A stretch of 64,000 bases of DNA from Aquatica leii (taxonomy: Eukaryota; Arthropoda; Insecta; Coleoptera; Lampyridae), in the NCBI GenBank assembly GCA_035610365.1, contig CM069435.1:92413389-92477388 (forward strand), in the 5' to 3' direction. A model generated the notes under the pieces. That model had not been told where the DNA came from and ran no database searches. It saw only the letters and a list, made by a program, of their open reading frames with translations. The position numbers and the translations under genes were made by a program. Below, piece by piece: positions 12,201-20,906 of the stretch. The number at the start of each line of letters is the position of its first letter. The first letter of the stretch is position 1.

Positions 12201-13206
12201 TTATTCAAATATACTTACGTAACGTAAGTACGCTATCTGCGTAAAAATACAAAAACCATACTTTGTTGTACAAGACTAGAAAAATTTGTTGTATACACTT
12301 TACATCACGCATAACACACAACTACATTGTTGATTCGATGCACGACTCTTTTATAGTCTTCTATATATTATAGACTATTTGGTGGCCTGACTCATCGCGA
12401 TGCCTGTTATTTGTATTTTATGCACTATGTTTATATTTTGCTTAGAACGTAAAAATCGCTAATTATTTTATTCATTGTTATTTATTTTCATTTCCATATT
12501 AATAAAAATGTGTCACAATTTTTTAATTTTATATTAAACCTCGCGCGGAACCCCTGACGTTAGATTAATAGGTCGAAACTTTTGTAACTTTAGTTTTAAT
12601 CGTAAGTTGCAGTTAAATAATTAATTGCGATTAACTCTATTGCAGATTTATCCAAGCTAGTGATATCACCGTAATATTAGACATAGTATCGAATCTACTC
12701 GAGGTACTCAGTCCAGAAAACAACCGGGGTACTCCAATTAGCTGTCAGGGTAAACCACCGTTGACTTTTATAGTTTCAAATAAAGTAAGTTCAACACCAT
12801 TTCGTGTGTGGGAAAAAAAAATTCGGAGATATCAATACTTATGCCTTTTTATGCTAACCTTCACGCTGAAGTTAGACAAGTGCAGTAGACTTTTGATATC
12901 TTCGTGGAAAGCAGTATTTTTTTGATTTTATGATGTTATTTTCAGTTTGGTGTGTCGGCATTAGCGGCGATGCTCGTTCGTACCGAAACTTTAATCGTAG
13001 AAAATAAGGCGAGTGAAAAACAACAGACTGAATGGTTTAATTTCGTTACCGGTTGGGCAGAAACGCTTCTAGTGCCAAAGCTAGTACTCGTAACACCAAT
13101 CGAACTCGTCCCATCGGACATTTTTAATCGTCACTGCAATCGCATCGGCAATTCGACTTTAGACAAAATGAAATTGTTGGAAAAATGGATATCGAACGGA
13201 AGTTAA
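228..13206 (+). CDS. PATL1: PAT1 homolog 1 (Pat1/HPat), mRNA decapping scaffold
   Basis: Eleven exons join to 737 codons: 228-260, 364-547, 598-749, 802-1053, 1101-1310, 1978-2238, 2289-2453, 2519-2917, 2972-3129, 12646-12784, 12946-13206. All introns are GT-AG and phases match at every junction. Pat1 bridges the helicase DDX6/Me31B, the LSM1-7 ring and the DCP1/DCP2 decapping enzyme in cytoplasmic P-bodies. Residues 1-120 are acidic, with the FGTLEDSTGIDDWE-type segment typical of the helicase-binding end. Residues 180-300 are Pro/His/Met-rich, as in the family. Residues 331-364 carry the hallmark block EKQWLINIQLVQLNTG followed by PYFDDYYY. Residues 420-737 form the helical C-terminal domain, ending in a segment like the human C-terminus. 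Length is close to human PATL1 (about 770 residues). The start is the first ATG in frame with the conserved N-terminus. The last two exons lie 9.5 kb away, beyond a transposon-filled intron. Confidence 0.93.
3344..3583. repeat. Dispersed repeat, copy 1
   Basis: The segment around the shared core AACCACCCGAACTTGCTTGG recurs at 27877-28055 in the same orientation, with the second shared block GGCTTATCCTCGC about 140 bases later. The two copies are clearly related but diverged between the blocks. It could be a SINE, or the 3' end of a LINE, because this copy sits next to the 3' end of the antisense R1-like LINE. No clear tRNA-type A and B boxes are seen. Confidence 0.6.
3600..6740 (-). mobile_element. 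R1-clade non-LTR retrotransposon relic, copy 1
   Basis: Read on the minus strand, the order is that of an R1-type LINE. Around 6500-6250 are CCHC gag knuckles (RCFKCQNFGQ then CGNCTEKHDC). Around 5950-5700 is an apurinic-type endonuclease segment. RT motifs follow: GCPQGSVFGPTLWNVVVDS near 4420 and YADDITITVSADNRRD near 4320. The C-terminal zinc finger (DDDRCLSCGVSDIPSH) lies near 3730. Stops and frameshifts break every domain, so it is dead. Related copies lie at 33895-36484, 54448-55560 and 55585-56350. The zinc-finger end and adjacent 3' UTR match the copy at 55590-55920. R1 elements often target rDNA, but this one sits in a host intron, so the family is probably non-specific or the copy was inserted elsewhere. 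Confidence 0.82.
7490..7770. repeat. Two-copy short direct repeat
   Basis: A 45-bp segment containing AGTAAGATGGCGG occurs at about 7494-7540 and again at about 7690-7735, roughly 197 bp apart, with about 90 percent identity. Sequence between the copies is only loosely repeated. It looks like a small tandem duplication, or the internal repeat of an unidentified element. Confidence 0.55.
8580..9175 (-). pseudogene. Gypsy (Ty3) integrase fragment
   Basis: The minus strand encodes, with stops and frameshifts, pieces of a Ty3/gypsy integrase in the right order. First comes a zinc-binding segment with HFGVDRTVDLIMQTYWFPGI near 9080. Then comes the catalytic-core entry (VPSGNQYGKLQPIPIAERPF) near 8970. 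Last is the C-terminal part (EIYERRYDVKRC, then GFNAGDIVYVKAPPPAT) near 8700-8640. Gag, protease, RT and RNase H are missing. The fragment directly abuts an LTR (9180-9605) that lies upstream of it in the minus-strand sense, so a large internal deletion or recombination has occurred. Confidence 0.75.
9180..9605 (-). mobile_element. Gypsy-type LTR, copy 1 (reverse orientation)
   Basis: The reverse complement of this segment aligns along most of its length with 58980-59452 and, more weakly, with 57945-58372. Shared landmarks are CTTCTCGA near the 5' side, a TATATA-type box, GTGTTAAGAAGATTATTCAA, and a 3' end of AATAATAAAA followed by a GTAACA or GTTACA terminus. These are properties of an LTR: a TATA box in the first half and a conserved CA terminus. 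The outer boundary is uncertain. Confidence 0.7.
10046..12556 (-). mobile_element. hAT transposon relic with ZBED5-like transposase
   Basis: The + strand end at 10046 begins CAGTGGTTCCCAAACTC, a typical hAT terminal inverted repeat. The minus strand from about 11700 down to 10300 encodes fragments of a ZBED5/FAM200-type transposase. These are an N-terminal SEPKKKCRHYSVEYNKYGF, a BED-like zinc finger (CLLCNRTMSNDSIKPAKLKK), a segment with TIGKELILPVVSEIIRTVLH, LSNNSV, and a catalytic-domain piece (LLAYAKFVKKEEKF, then ATDSAPAMIERH). A candidate other end is GGAACCCCTG ending at 12556, but the flanking 8-mers (CTCTAAAG and ACGTTAGA) do not match, so that end is doubtful. The frame is broken several times. 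Confidence 0.72.
12646..13206 (+). CDS. PATL1: PATL1 exons 10 and 11 (C-terminal domain)
   Basis: These two exons (12646-12784 and 12946-13206) complete the gene begun at 228. Exon 10 is entered in phase 2, so exon 9 (ending CA at 3129) supplies two bases of a Gln codon, and it encodes a segment beginning FIQASDITVILDIVSN. Exon 11 reads FGVSALAAMLVRTETLI to the stop TAA at 13204-13206, like the C-terminal helical repeat of Pat1 proteins. The 161-bp intron between them has a clean GTAAGT donor and TTTTCAG acceptor. They have kept an open frame despite the heavy transposon load just upstream, which argues that splicing across the large intron still works. Confidence 0.9.
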
Positions 13207-13880
13207 GTTTTTATTTCGTTTTTAAATTTAGAAGGAAAAAAAAGTCTTTAGTTTTTAGTTTACGCTAGATTTATACTTATTATTTAGTGTTTCCTTTTTT
13301 AGTTGACGTGTTTTTATTGCTTGCATTTTTCGGGACAAGTTTTTAAATAATTTTTTAAAAACGATAATACTCGTTAAGTAAACAACTAACTTCAGAGTTT
13401 GCGTAGTTTTTTGGGTTAACGAATTTGTGATTCTTTTAATGTAAAGTGTTGTTAAATTTGTTATTGAAAATAACATTTCAATATGATTTAAATGTCACGA
13501 TAGTTATAATATATATATTTTTTGTATTTTTCTAGTTAATGCATGTACGTAACGGCAGAACATTTTTTTTTGTATAGGACGATTAAATGCACTTTCGGTA
13601 AGACACTAAAAATGCTTATATTTGTTTCAAACGGCATTAGTGCGAAAGAATTTAAAGCATTATTACACAGTTAATTGTATATATCGTGATCATATATACG
13701 GTTTTGTAATTAATTTATATAATGAAAATGTTCGTTTATATTGAATAGTTTTATCGGTAGTTTCTGTTTAGCTATAATTATGATTTTAATGTTTCTAATG
13801 TCGAACAAATATATGTTAATCGAAGTTTGACGAATAAAATTTTGAAGTCTGTTGTAAAATTTTTACTCTGTACTTCAGAT
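13207..13880 (+). other. PATL1 3' UTR
   Basis: AT-rich sequence follows the PATL1 stop codon. The best polyadenylation signal is AATAAA at 13833-13838, which would give a 3' UTR of about 640 bases. The T-rich tract near 13560 and the AT-rich run at 13500-13530 are typical of insect 3' UTRs. No coding potential is seen. Confidence 0.5.
13833..13838 (+). terminator. Candidate PATL1 polyadenylation signal
   Basis: A canonical AATAAA lies 627 bases after the stop codon and is followed within 40 bases by a TG/T-rich stretch. No other canonical hexamer lies closer to the stop in this strand. Confidence 0.45.
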
Positions 13881-15180
13881 TATAGTGCGACGTAGTCAAC
13901 ACTGACTTTAGGCAAGGAAGAAAGTGGAAATTTCTGTTAACTAGAAGGTTTGTATTGAGATAATCACAAACAGTGGATTTGTGCTAAAAATAAGTTTCGC
14001 TTTTTTTGAAGAAAAACCACAATGAAAAATGTAGTGTAAAAGAGGCATTTATTAATAAGTAAAAAGTTGTTAAAAAATCTGGTCTTTAAGACTTAAACAA
14101 GATATTTAATAATAGATTTTAATCAAACAATTAAATTGAATCTCCCGCGATGTTTTTACGTCAACAGCGCCCCCGCATCAACGAGTTTACGTTCTAATTT
14201 TGACAGTCCCAGTGCTCTTATAACCAAAAACTAAATTAAAGACAAAAATTAGTGATTATTACGAGAAATAATTAAATAAAACTCGTGAACTGCAATTAAA
14301 TCGATAGTGTAATTATGTTTTAATTTAGTAAGTATGCACCGAAACGAATCCACCTCGAAATTTCGAACCAACTTCCAGTGGGTGTTTATTCCTGCAATGG
14401 CAAAACAAAGTTATTTTTAATCGTTTTTTTGTGTCGAGCAGCAAGTGTTAAATGCACTTCCTATTTATAATGTTACGACAAAATGGTCGTTACTTAAATT
14501 ACTCAATTACAAAACCGTGCCAAAAAATTTATGTAACGATTATTTTTGTTTCGTTTGTGGAAAACCTACTTTTTGTTTCGACTGTTTCCACGTTAATTAG
14601 TTCTACCAGATGAAAATCTTTGTTTCTTCTTATTTGGCTATTGTGTAATTACATCTGGGTAAATGTCACTGAATGACTCATTCATTGACCTTATAAAACT
14701 GAATTTTTTATTATTCGAGCTTGTAATTACACAATTTTAATTTTTAATTGTGAATACAGGGTCTTTGTCGAAAGTGCTTATGATTACTTTTGTTTGTGGT
14801 ATTGACTAGTCAGGATATTTATTGTATTAACCTACCTTTCTTATCTGGGAGATAAAGATTTTTTAAACATTATAGTGTGATAGTCATTAGTTTAAAGCCG
14901 TTATTAATTTTGTTTTTCACAGTTTTTCACTGTGTGGTCCAGAGTGCGTTGGTTTTCTGTTACTTGCATCCAAAATGTCACTTTTTTATACACTGGATTT
15001 TACAATTAAGGCAATCTAGCACACTGTTACACTGACTGTTCTGTAATATAGATTACCTTAATTGTAAATTTTAATAATAAATCATATTGGGGCTGTTCTC
15101 AATAAATAGGCTCTTCATTATTGAGTTTTTATATATATATTATTCTTGATAGACTTATGGGCTTCTTTTTTATTACTTTC
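13881..15180. other. Intergenic stretch with a strong splice-donor site and a hairpin
   Basis: No open reading frame of note occurs here. A strong 5' splice-site sequence GTAAGTATG lies at 14328 on the + strand, downstream of a relatively GC-rich patch (14150-14220). That combination would suit a non-coding first exon. A 20-bp hairpin lies at 14999-15068. The rest is plain AT-rich sequence. Confidence 0.4.
14999..15068. repeat. 20-bp inverted repeat (hairpin)
   Basis: The arms 14999-15018 and 15049-15068 are complementary at 19 of 20 positions, separated by a 30-base loop. It could be the two ends of a very small transposon, a transcribed hairpin, or chance in AT-rich DNA, although 19 of 20 is more than expected by chance. 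No target duplication is evident. Confidence 0.65.
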
Positions 15181-18100
15181 AGTTCTATATACTTAGCCCT
15201 AAAGTGTAAATATCTAGCGTTCACATAGCTCTGTTTTCTTCGTTTGCTTTGTCTCCTTGATGTCCTTTTCTATATTGTAAAGTAAGTCTGTTGTGCTCGG
15301 TTAAACTGCTCTAGAGCCTATTGTTACTGAGTCTAAACCGTTTAATGCTGCTTGGTTATCGGTAACGATTTGGATCCACCTATTTTGATATGATTTCCGA
15401 ATCATTTGTAAAGCACAAGCAGATATTGCAATAATTTTTGCTTGGAATACGGCTGCTAGACAGACAGTCCACCAGGTTTACGCTAAAGTTGCTCCAGGAT
15501 CTACTACCAGCGGTTCGCGTACTTTGTGTAGTTTTGGAACCCGCTGTATTCCAGATGATGGCATGTTGCTTTCTTGGTTGTTGTCTATCTAACTCTTTTT
15601 CCTTTGTCAGCATAACTACCCAATAAGATTTGTGCAAATTGATAATTGGACCGATTCTGTCGTACTTCATGCATAACATGTAGTTTTTGTTTATCTAATC
15701 AAAAATCTTGGTATGGTACCTTACCCTAGTACGAATATTCTCTCACCCGTTCGAGTTTAACCGGTACGCTGCTGCTTCTGATTTTACCACTAAATGTAGA
15801 GGTGGACAGTCTAGCAAAGTTTTCGTTGACATTGACCCTGTGGTTCCTAGACACCCAAGTCTCTATAACTTATTGAGTTATGGATTCTTTTCTTTTGGAT
15901 TTGTGCCACCAAATTAGAGATACATGTGTGACTGGGAACTATTGCCCTAGAAACATTTTAGTCCCCATATTTTACCTATCGGACTTCTATAGGCTACAAA
16001 TACCCCAATAGCTTTGTTGATTGTTTGCTCTAAGTGAGCGTTAATGGTCTCAAATATTTAGTTTCCTTCTCCTTGTAAAATCTACTATTGTTGTCTTGGC
16101 GGGGTTCACTGTTAGCCCCTCTGTCGTACACCAGTTATCCACTATTTTCAAGGCTTTTTTCATAAGGTTTGAAACAACTCCCTTGAACTTATCACATATC
16201 AATATAGTGATATCATCTGCATATCCTTACTCATGTATTTCGTTCTGTTCACTGGAAATGATTGTCTACTACTAAGCTCCACAGTAGAGCGATAACACCT
16301 CTCCTTGCCGGCATCCTTGAGCAGCAACTACCTTTCTGGTTACATTGGCTAGTGAGCTTGTCATTTCTCTGTCAGCTATCGCAAAGCTGATCTATTGTTC
16401 TAAGGACCAAGAAACTTATCGACTTTTTACAGCTTTCTCAATAAAGTTAAAAGAGGTATTATCAAATTCTTCTTCTATATACAAGAAATCTCCCAGGCAA
16501 TCTCTTGGTTGCTTAAAGAACATTCTATTCTGTTTGTTAGCTCATATATGTACAGTTGACGCAATCTACCCGTTTGGTAAGCATATTGATGTCTATGCAA
16601 AGATGCTGTACTCAGTGTTTTGTAGTTAATATGCATTTCTATTAATTTTTCAATAGTCTTGAGCATAAAAGATGTCAAGCTAATTTGGCACGTAACCTAG
16701 AGTTGTATTAACTTTAAATAATGTGCACAGAACCGAAAGCAAAGATCAACCTCTTTCTTTAAAGTGTGTTTCTAGCATTTATTCTAGAGTCTCCTCTCTG
16801 GATAAAGTGTAATCTCCCAGTGGTTCTTGCAATGACCTTCGTTTACCCTGGTTATGTTTTTGCAAAGTTTTCTGGAGTCTAGCACATTTTGATGATTCTT
16901 CAATCTCCTCAAAGCGCTTTTTCCAGGATTTCTTTTCGCTCTATTTTCGACGAGAAGTTTTGTATTCTTCCCATCTTCCAATCTTTTTGGTCTTGTTAAA
17001 AAGCTTATGAGTTTGTTCCCTTCGAGAAGAAAGTTTCGGATTTCATCAAAGGGCATTTCGGCTAATTTTCCTTACGTTTAGCGGGCAACTATTTTCGTTA
17101 GCGTCTATGATATATCCCTTAATGATACCGTTCATCAGTTTTATTTCTACCGAGGTTCAAAGTACTCACATTTCTTCAGTCTCTGCTTAAATCTCTCTCT
17201 AAAGAGATCTCAGTTGCAGGTTCTTGGATTTCTGTACGTCATCACTCCTCCCTGAGCCAATTTCAATTTAAATTTATGTACATGTGGTCGGAGAGTGATG
17301 GATAACTTGACACATGCCACTCTCCTATTTCACTGCACACGTGTGGTGTGCCGATCGTAATGTCTATTACTTCCTTTCTTGTATCTGTGACAAAGAAGAC
17401 TTTCAGTTTATTACTATAATATATTCTGTAGGGCAGCCGAAACTGCCTTATCTGTAAGATCGTGCCTTACAGCTGGGATGTCTGTCCTGTCGGCGTCGTT
17501 GGTTCGATACTCTTGCCTACTTCGTCGATCTCTATCTCTTTTGCTTCCTCTTTCTTTTTTCCTTCCAAACGTCTGAATAGGAAAGTTTAAGTAAGGCTTC
17601 CCATGAGCTTTCACTTATTAGAAGGATAATTTGTTGTCCTTTCGAATCTTCCTTCTTATTCACCACACCCGATTAGAAGCTTTGGATTTTGAACCTTTAA
17701 ACGTTTTAGTAATTTTTCGGTTTCACGATGGGTCCCGGAATCTATACCATGACTGGTATTGGAACGGCCAGGGTTCTTCCTCTAGGGCCTGCACCAGCCA
17801 ATCTTTAGAAGACTGATCAGCACAGAACGCCAATAGAAAGCTCTCTTTTAAGTTATCTCCAGGGAATCTGGAAGCAGATTCTTCTTCGTTTAATGTGTCT
17901 AATGTTTGTACCAGAGTAGTCTTAATAACGCCCGCTTGTTCTTTGTTTAATATAGCTCCTGGATATCTTTGTGGCATAATTGCCATTCTAATATCAAACA
18001 CGCCCGTAGCATAAGAGGTAGAGGGTTTCGCCTCTCTACTCTTTTTTGTTGGCGGTCGTGTTGCTGTGGTTGGAGTACTGTTTTATGATCGGTTGCATTT

Positions 18101-18340
18101 TGTGTCCCCGATCTTTTGGCTTGACTCCTTTGGTGTTAAGGGTTGCGCCTTTGTTCCTGATGTTTCATGTTTCTTTGTTTGCTCTTGTTGCTGAAGTTCG
18201 TACTTGCGGAGTTTCCTTTTAGCAGCACCTGAAAGTTTCTTGAGTGGTTCCTTCTTTTTAGAGTCCTTAGTCCTAGTGTCTGTTATATTTGGTAGTTTTG
18301 CTTCGTTTACTTGGTGCATAGTAGTCCCACGAGTAAGGAA
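15180..18340 (-). mobile_element. I-superfamily LINE relic with RNase H
   Basis: On the minus strand, ORF1 starts near 18319 (MHQVNEAKLPNITDTRTK) and has a basic Lys/Gln-rich segment. A domain resembling DUF4780 follows (RMAIMPQRYPGAILNKEQ, then FCADQSSKDWLVQAL) around 18000-17770. An endonuclease end with SDHMYI follows near 17290. RT is visible near 16240-16080 as ADDITILICDKFK and then NWCTTEGLTVNPAKTTIVDF. An RNase H piece (WIQIVTDNQAALNGLDSVTI) lies near 15370. EN, RT and RNase H together place it in the I group of LINEs. All domains carry stops. It is a different family from the R1-like copies in this window. Confidence 0.8.
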
Positions 18341-18984
18341 GAAATATGAAGAACTATATTCATATACAATAGGGTTCGCCTAGTGCTTCAAGGTTGGGAC
18401 TAGTAACGACTCGTCTTCTATCCAGTCAAGCATCAATCGGCCTGGTCTATGTTTTTAATGAGGTTGTGTCTATTTTTTGTCTAGGCAATTAAGCCAAGAC
18501 CCCAGCATTTATTGCTTGTGAGACATGTCCACAGCAGCAAATAATGTTGGCTTCAACTGACGTGTCTACTGAGTAACACTAGTAGAGCTGCGACAGGCAT
18601 CGTGTATTCTAGTGCTAGGTCTTGCCACTACATTATCGACCACCTAGAGACACGCCCGATAGGTGCCTCAACTTACGAGTACCTCAATGCTTACTCATTA
18701 TATGCAAAATCTGAAAATCAACACTATTTCTATTTATACCCATAATAATTTGCTAATATGCTACATTAAAGTGTGTACCCCAAGTAGCATTCTTAGATAC
18801 AGAAGGTTTTTGCGTTTAAGTGAAGCCTGGATTCAAGGCGTACCAGTTTTTCAAATAGTTATGTACTTTGAAACTTACTCGAATGCTAATAATGTCGGTT
18901 TAAAACGCGATTGTTTCTTGGAATTACTTGGTCTCGTCTTATAACCGACAAAGGTTTAGGTTAGGATTTAACAGATTACTTATT
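18340..18984. other. Unassigned sequence upstream of the I-type LINE
   Basis: The part next to 18320 may be the 5' UTR of the antisense I-type LINE. The 93-codon open frame at 18663-18944 has no recognisable similarity. It sits directly beside a MITE and I do not regard it as a gene. Confidence 0.35.
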
Positions 18985-18992
18985 GCCTAGTC

Positions 18993-19209
18993 CAGGGATT
19001 TCCAACACGCGGGCTGCATGCGGCCCGCGGCTTTCATTAGCACCGCCCGCTCAAAAATAATAAGTAAAACCATGTTGTAAAAAATAACTACTACCGCTCT
19101 TTAACATTTAATAGTAGCTATATAAATATATACCTGTGCGGATGCGGCCCCTTATTTACTCCATGAATCTAATGGCGGCCCTCGGTCATTCATAAGTTGG
19201 AAAACCCTG
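18993..19209. mobile_element. Complete hAT-type MITE with 8-bp target duplications
   Basis: This 217-bp element starts CAGGGATTTCCAAC and ends GTTGGAAAACCCTG, imperfect terminal inverted repeats of 14 bp (12 match). It is flanked on both sides by the identical 8-mer GCCTAGTC (18985-18992 and 19210-19217), the target-duplication size of hAT transposons. The interior has GC-rich ends (GCGGGCTGCATGCGGCCCGC) and an AT-rich middle with no coding capacity. Its ends differ from the hAT relic in the PATL1 intron, so another autonomous element would have mobilised it. Confidence 0.92.
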
Positions 19210-19217
19210 GCCTAGTC

Positions 19218-20906
19218 TATTAACGTTTTACCGAACTACTTTCTTGATAGTTATTCTAAAACTGGTGTTTTGCTTCGCTGCTCTTGCGTATCCGACTGCC
19301 ATTCTATGTATTGGTGAACCGATGCCTATCTTTTCTGGTGTCTTCATGGTTAACACTCTCGTCTTATTGTAGTTATATTATGATGTTAGGTATTTTATTT
19401 TGTTGTGCGTGTTCAGCTACTGCAGATTTAGTTGTGTATGGATGTTTTTGTCTGTCTGTTCTATGTATGACATTCAACACTGACACTCTTGTTGGTAGGC
19501 TCCCTTTGTACTTAGTTTTGGCACTGGATCCGTGGAAGGACAGATCTTTTGTAGATATCCCGAAGTGTTCTTTAAAAACGAATCCTTAACATGTTGTTTT
19601 TTTGCGGTTTGCTGGTGGGGTCAATTATTTTTCCATTGTCAGGTAATCACTCGAAGTTATGGAGGCACCAGATAATTTCAACAAAGATGACCCAGGTAGA
19701 AAATAGTGGCGGTAATGAAAACGGTTTTGTCGAATAGTCCATTAATCGGTTTCCTATTAACTGTTTTTTTTCAAAAACCATTGCCACCATTATCAGAAAA
19801 CATTTTACTTTCTGCTTGTAGGTGGTCCATACAACGACACAATTAGTTCCCCTAATTGTATCAAAAGCTATTGTGAAAATTTGATATTTAAGTTTACGCT
19901 TTTGCTTGGTAACGACGCTTATCTAAGGATAAGTTGGTCTAAATAAATGTGGACGTGTTTCATCTACGCCAATGATTTCGTTTGTTGTAATCGAACTGCA
20001 GTTTTCTTTGCGGGAGATGTTGTGTCAGCTGGCACATTTAAGATCTGTTTAATAAAAATGTATCGAGACCAAACTTATAGCCTATTCTTTAGTTTATTCT
20101 CGCTGCTAAAGAGGACGGGTCCATGAGGTCACGCCCACTAAGATAGATTAAATAGAAATATGCATAAAATGTTTAGTACTGTACCCATTGAAAAGCTGCG
20201 TGTTTTAAAAATATTTTGTTTATACAGGGTGTTTAGTTTTCGCTGGCCACTTTAAAGTTGCACTTTTTTAAATAGCAACCCATAGGGTAAATTTTTTAAG
20301 TTTAGTTTAGAATTATCTACCTCTCACTACCGACTGACCTTGATTTCGACGCATCGTTCTTATTGGCGGGGTTAATTATAACAATATAAACTTAATTCTT
20401 TTAAGGATAGCAAAGTTAGGAGGGCTATTTTTCCATGTGGTTAGGGAACGTTTAATATATTGTCAGTTAAATCTGTTTGAACTTATAAAATCTTTATTGG
20501 TGAGGGTAATCTTTGCTCTACTCATACTTTACAATTTGATTTACAGTTCGGAATTAATTTCTTTTTGCGTTGTTCCAGGTTGGAAGCCTAAGCTCGCGAG
20601 CTAAAAACTATGGAAATAAACACGCGGTGTTTAAAAATAAATTTAAATACACATTGGATGTTAGTGAGGAGGTGATCGAATATGTAAATTCAACCTTTGA
20701 TACGTAATTGTTATACATGTTCAATTAAGCGTGTAGATGTAGACTGATATAGTTAGTTAACGTTAAGGCCTAAACTATATATATTATCTATTCTATCTAC
20801 TCGTCCAATACGACAAATAATCTATATATAAATATATTTTTAAAAATAATCTAAAGCAATATGTTAATTACGATAGTTACGTAAGAGCGGGTTCTTAAAA
20901 TCCAAT
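19218..20906. other. Intergenic sequence before ANKRD50
   Basis: I see no gene here. The 101-codon frame at 19284-19589 has no known similarity. A TATACAGGGTGTTTAG sequence near 20222 resembles the start of some DNA transposon termini, but no partner end was found. The last 300 bases are AT-rich and should contain the ANKRD50 promoter or the acceptor of an upstream non-coding exon. Confidence 0.4.

Larger units (their letters stand above)
3130..12645 (+). other. 9.5-kb PATL1 intron 9 filled with transposon relics
   Basis: The donor GTAAGT at 3130 and the acceptor TTGCAG ending at 12645 bound one intron; the other PATL1 introns are 47 to 667 bp. Its content includes a dispersed repeat (3344-3583), an antisense R1-like LINE (3600-6740), a short duplicated segment (7490-7770), a gypsy integrase and LTR fragment on the minus strand (8580-9605) and an antisense hAT transposase (10046-11700). 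The stretches 6750-7480, 7790-8570 and 9610-10030 contain nothing I can identify, and 11700-12640 is very AT-rich. Most insertions lie antisense to the gene, as is common for elements tolerated within introns. Confidence 0.85.

Noticed and set aside
12557-12564. Second end and target duplication of the hAT relic at 10046
   Set aside because: GGAACCCCTG at 12547-12556 is hAT-like, but the outer 8-mers do not match and the inverted match is short, so the boundary is only tentative.
18949-18962. Telomere-like TTAGG units
   Set aside because: Only two adjacent units; no array.
19640-19860. Imperfect inverted repeat around 19690 and 19790
   Set aside because: Only scattered matches with gaps; no terminal repeats or duplication.
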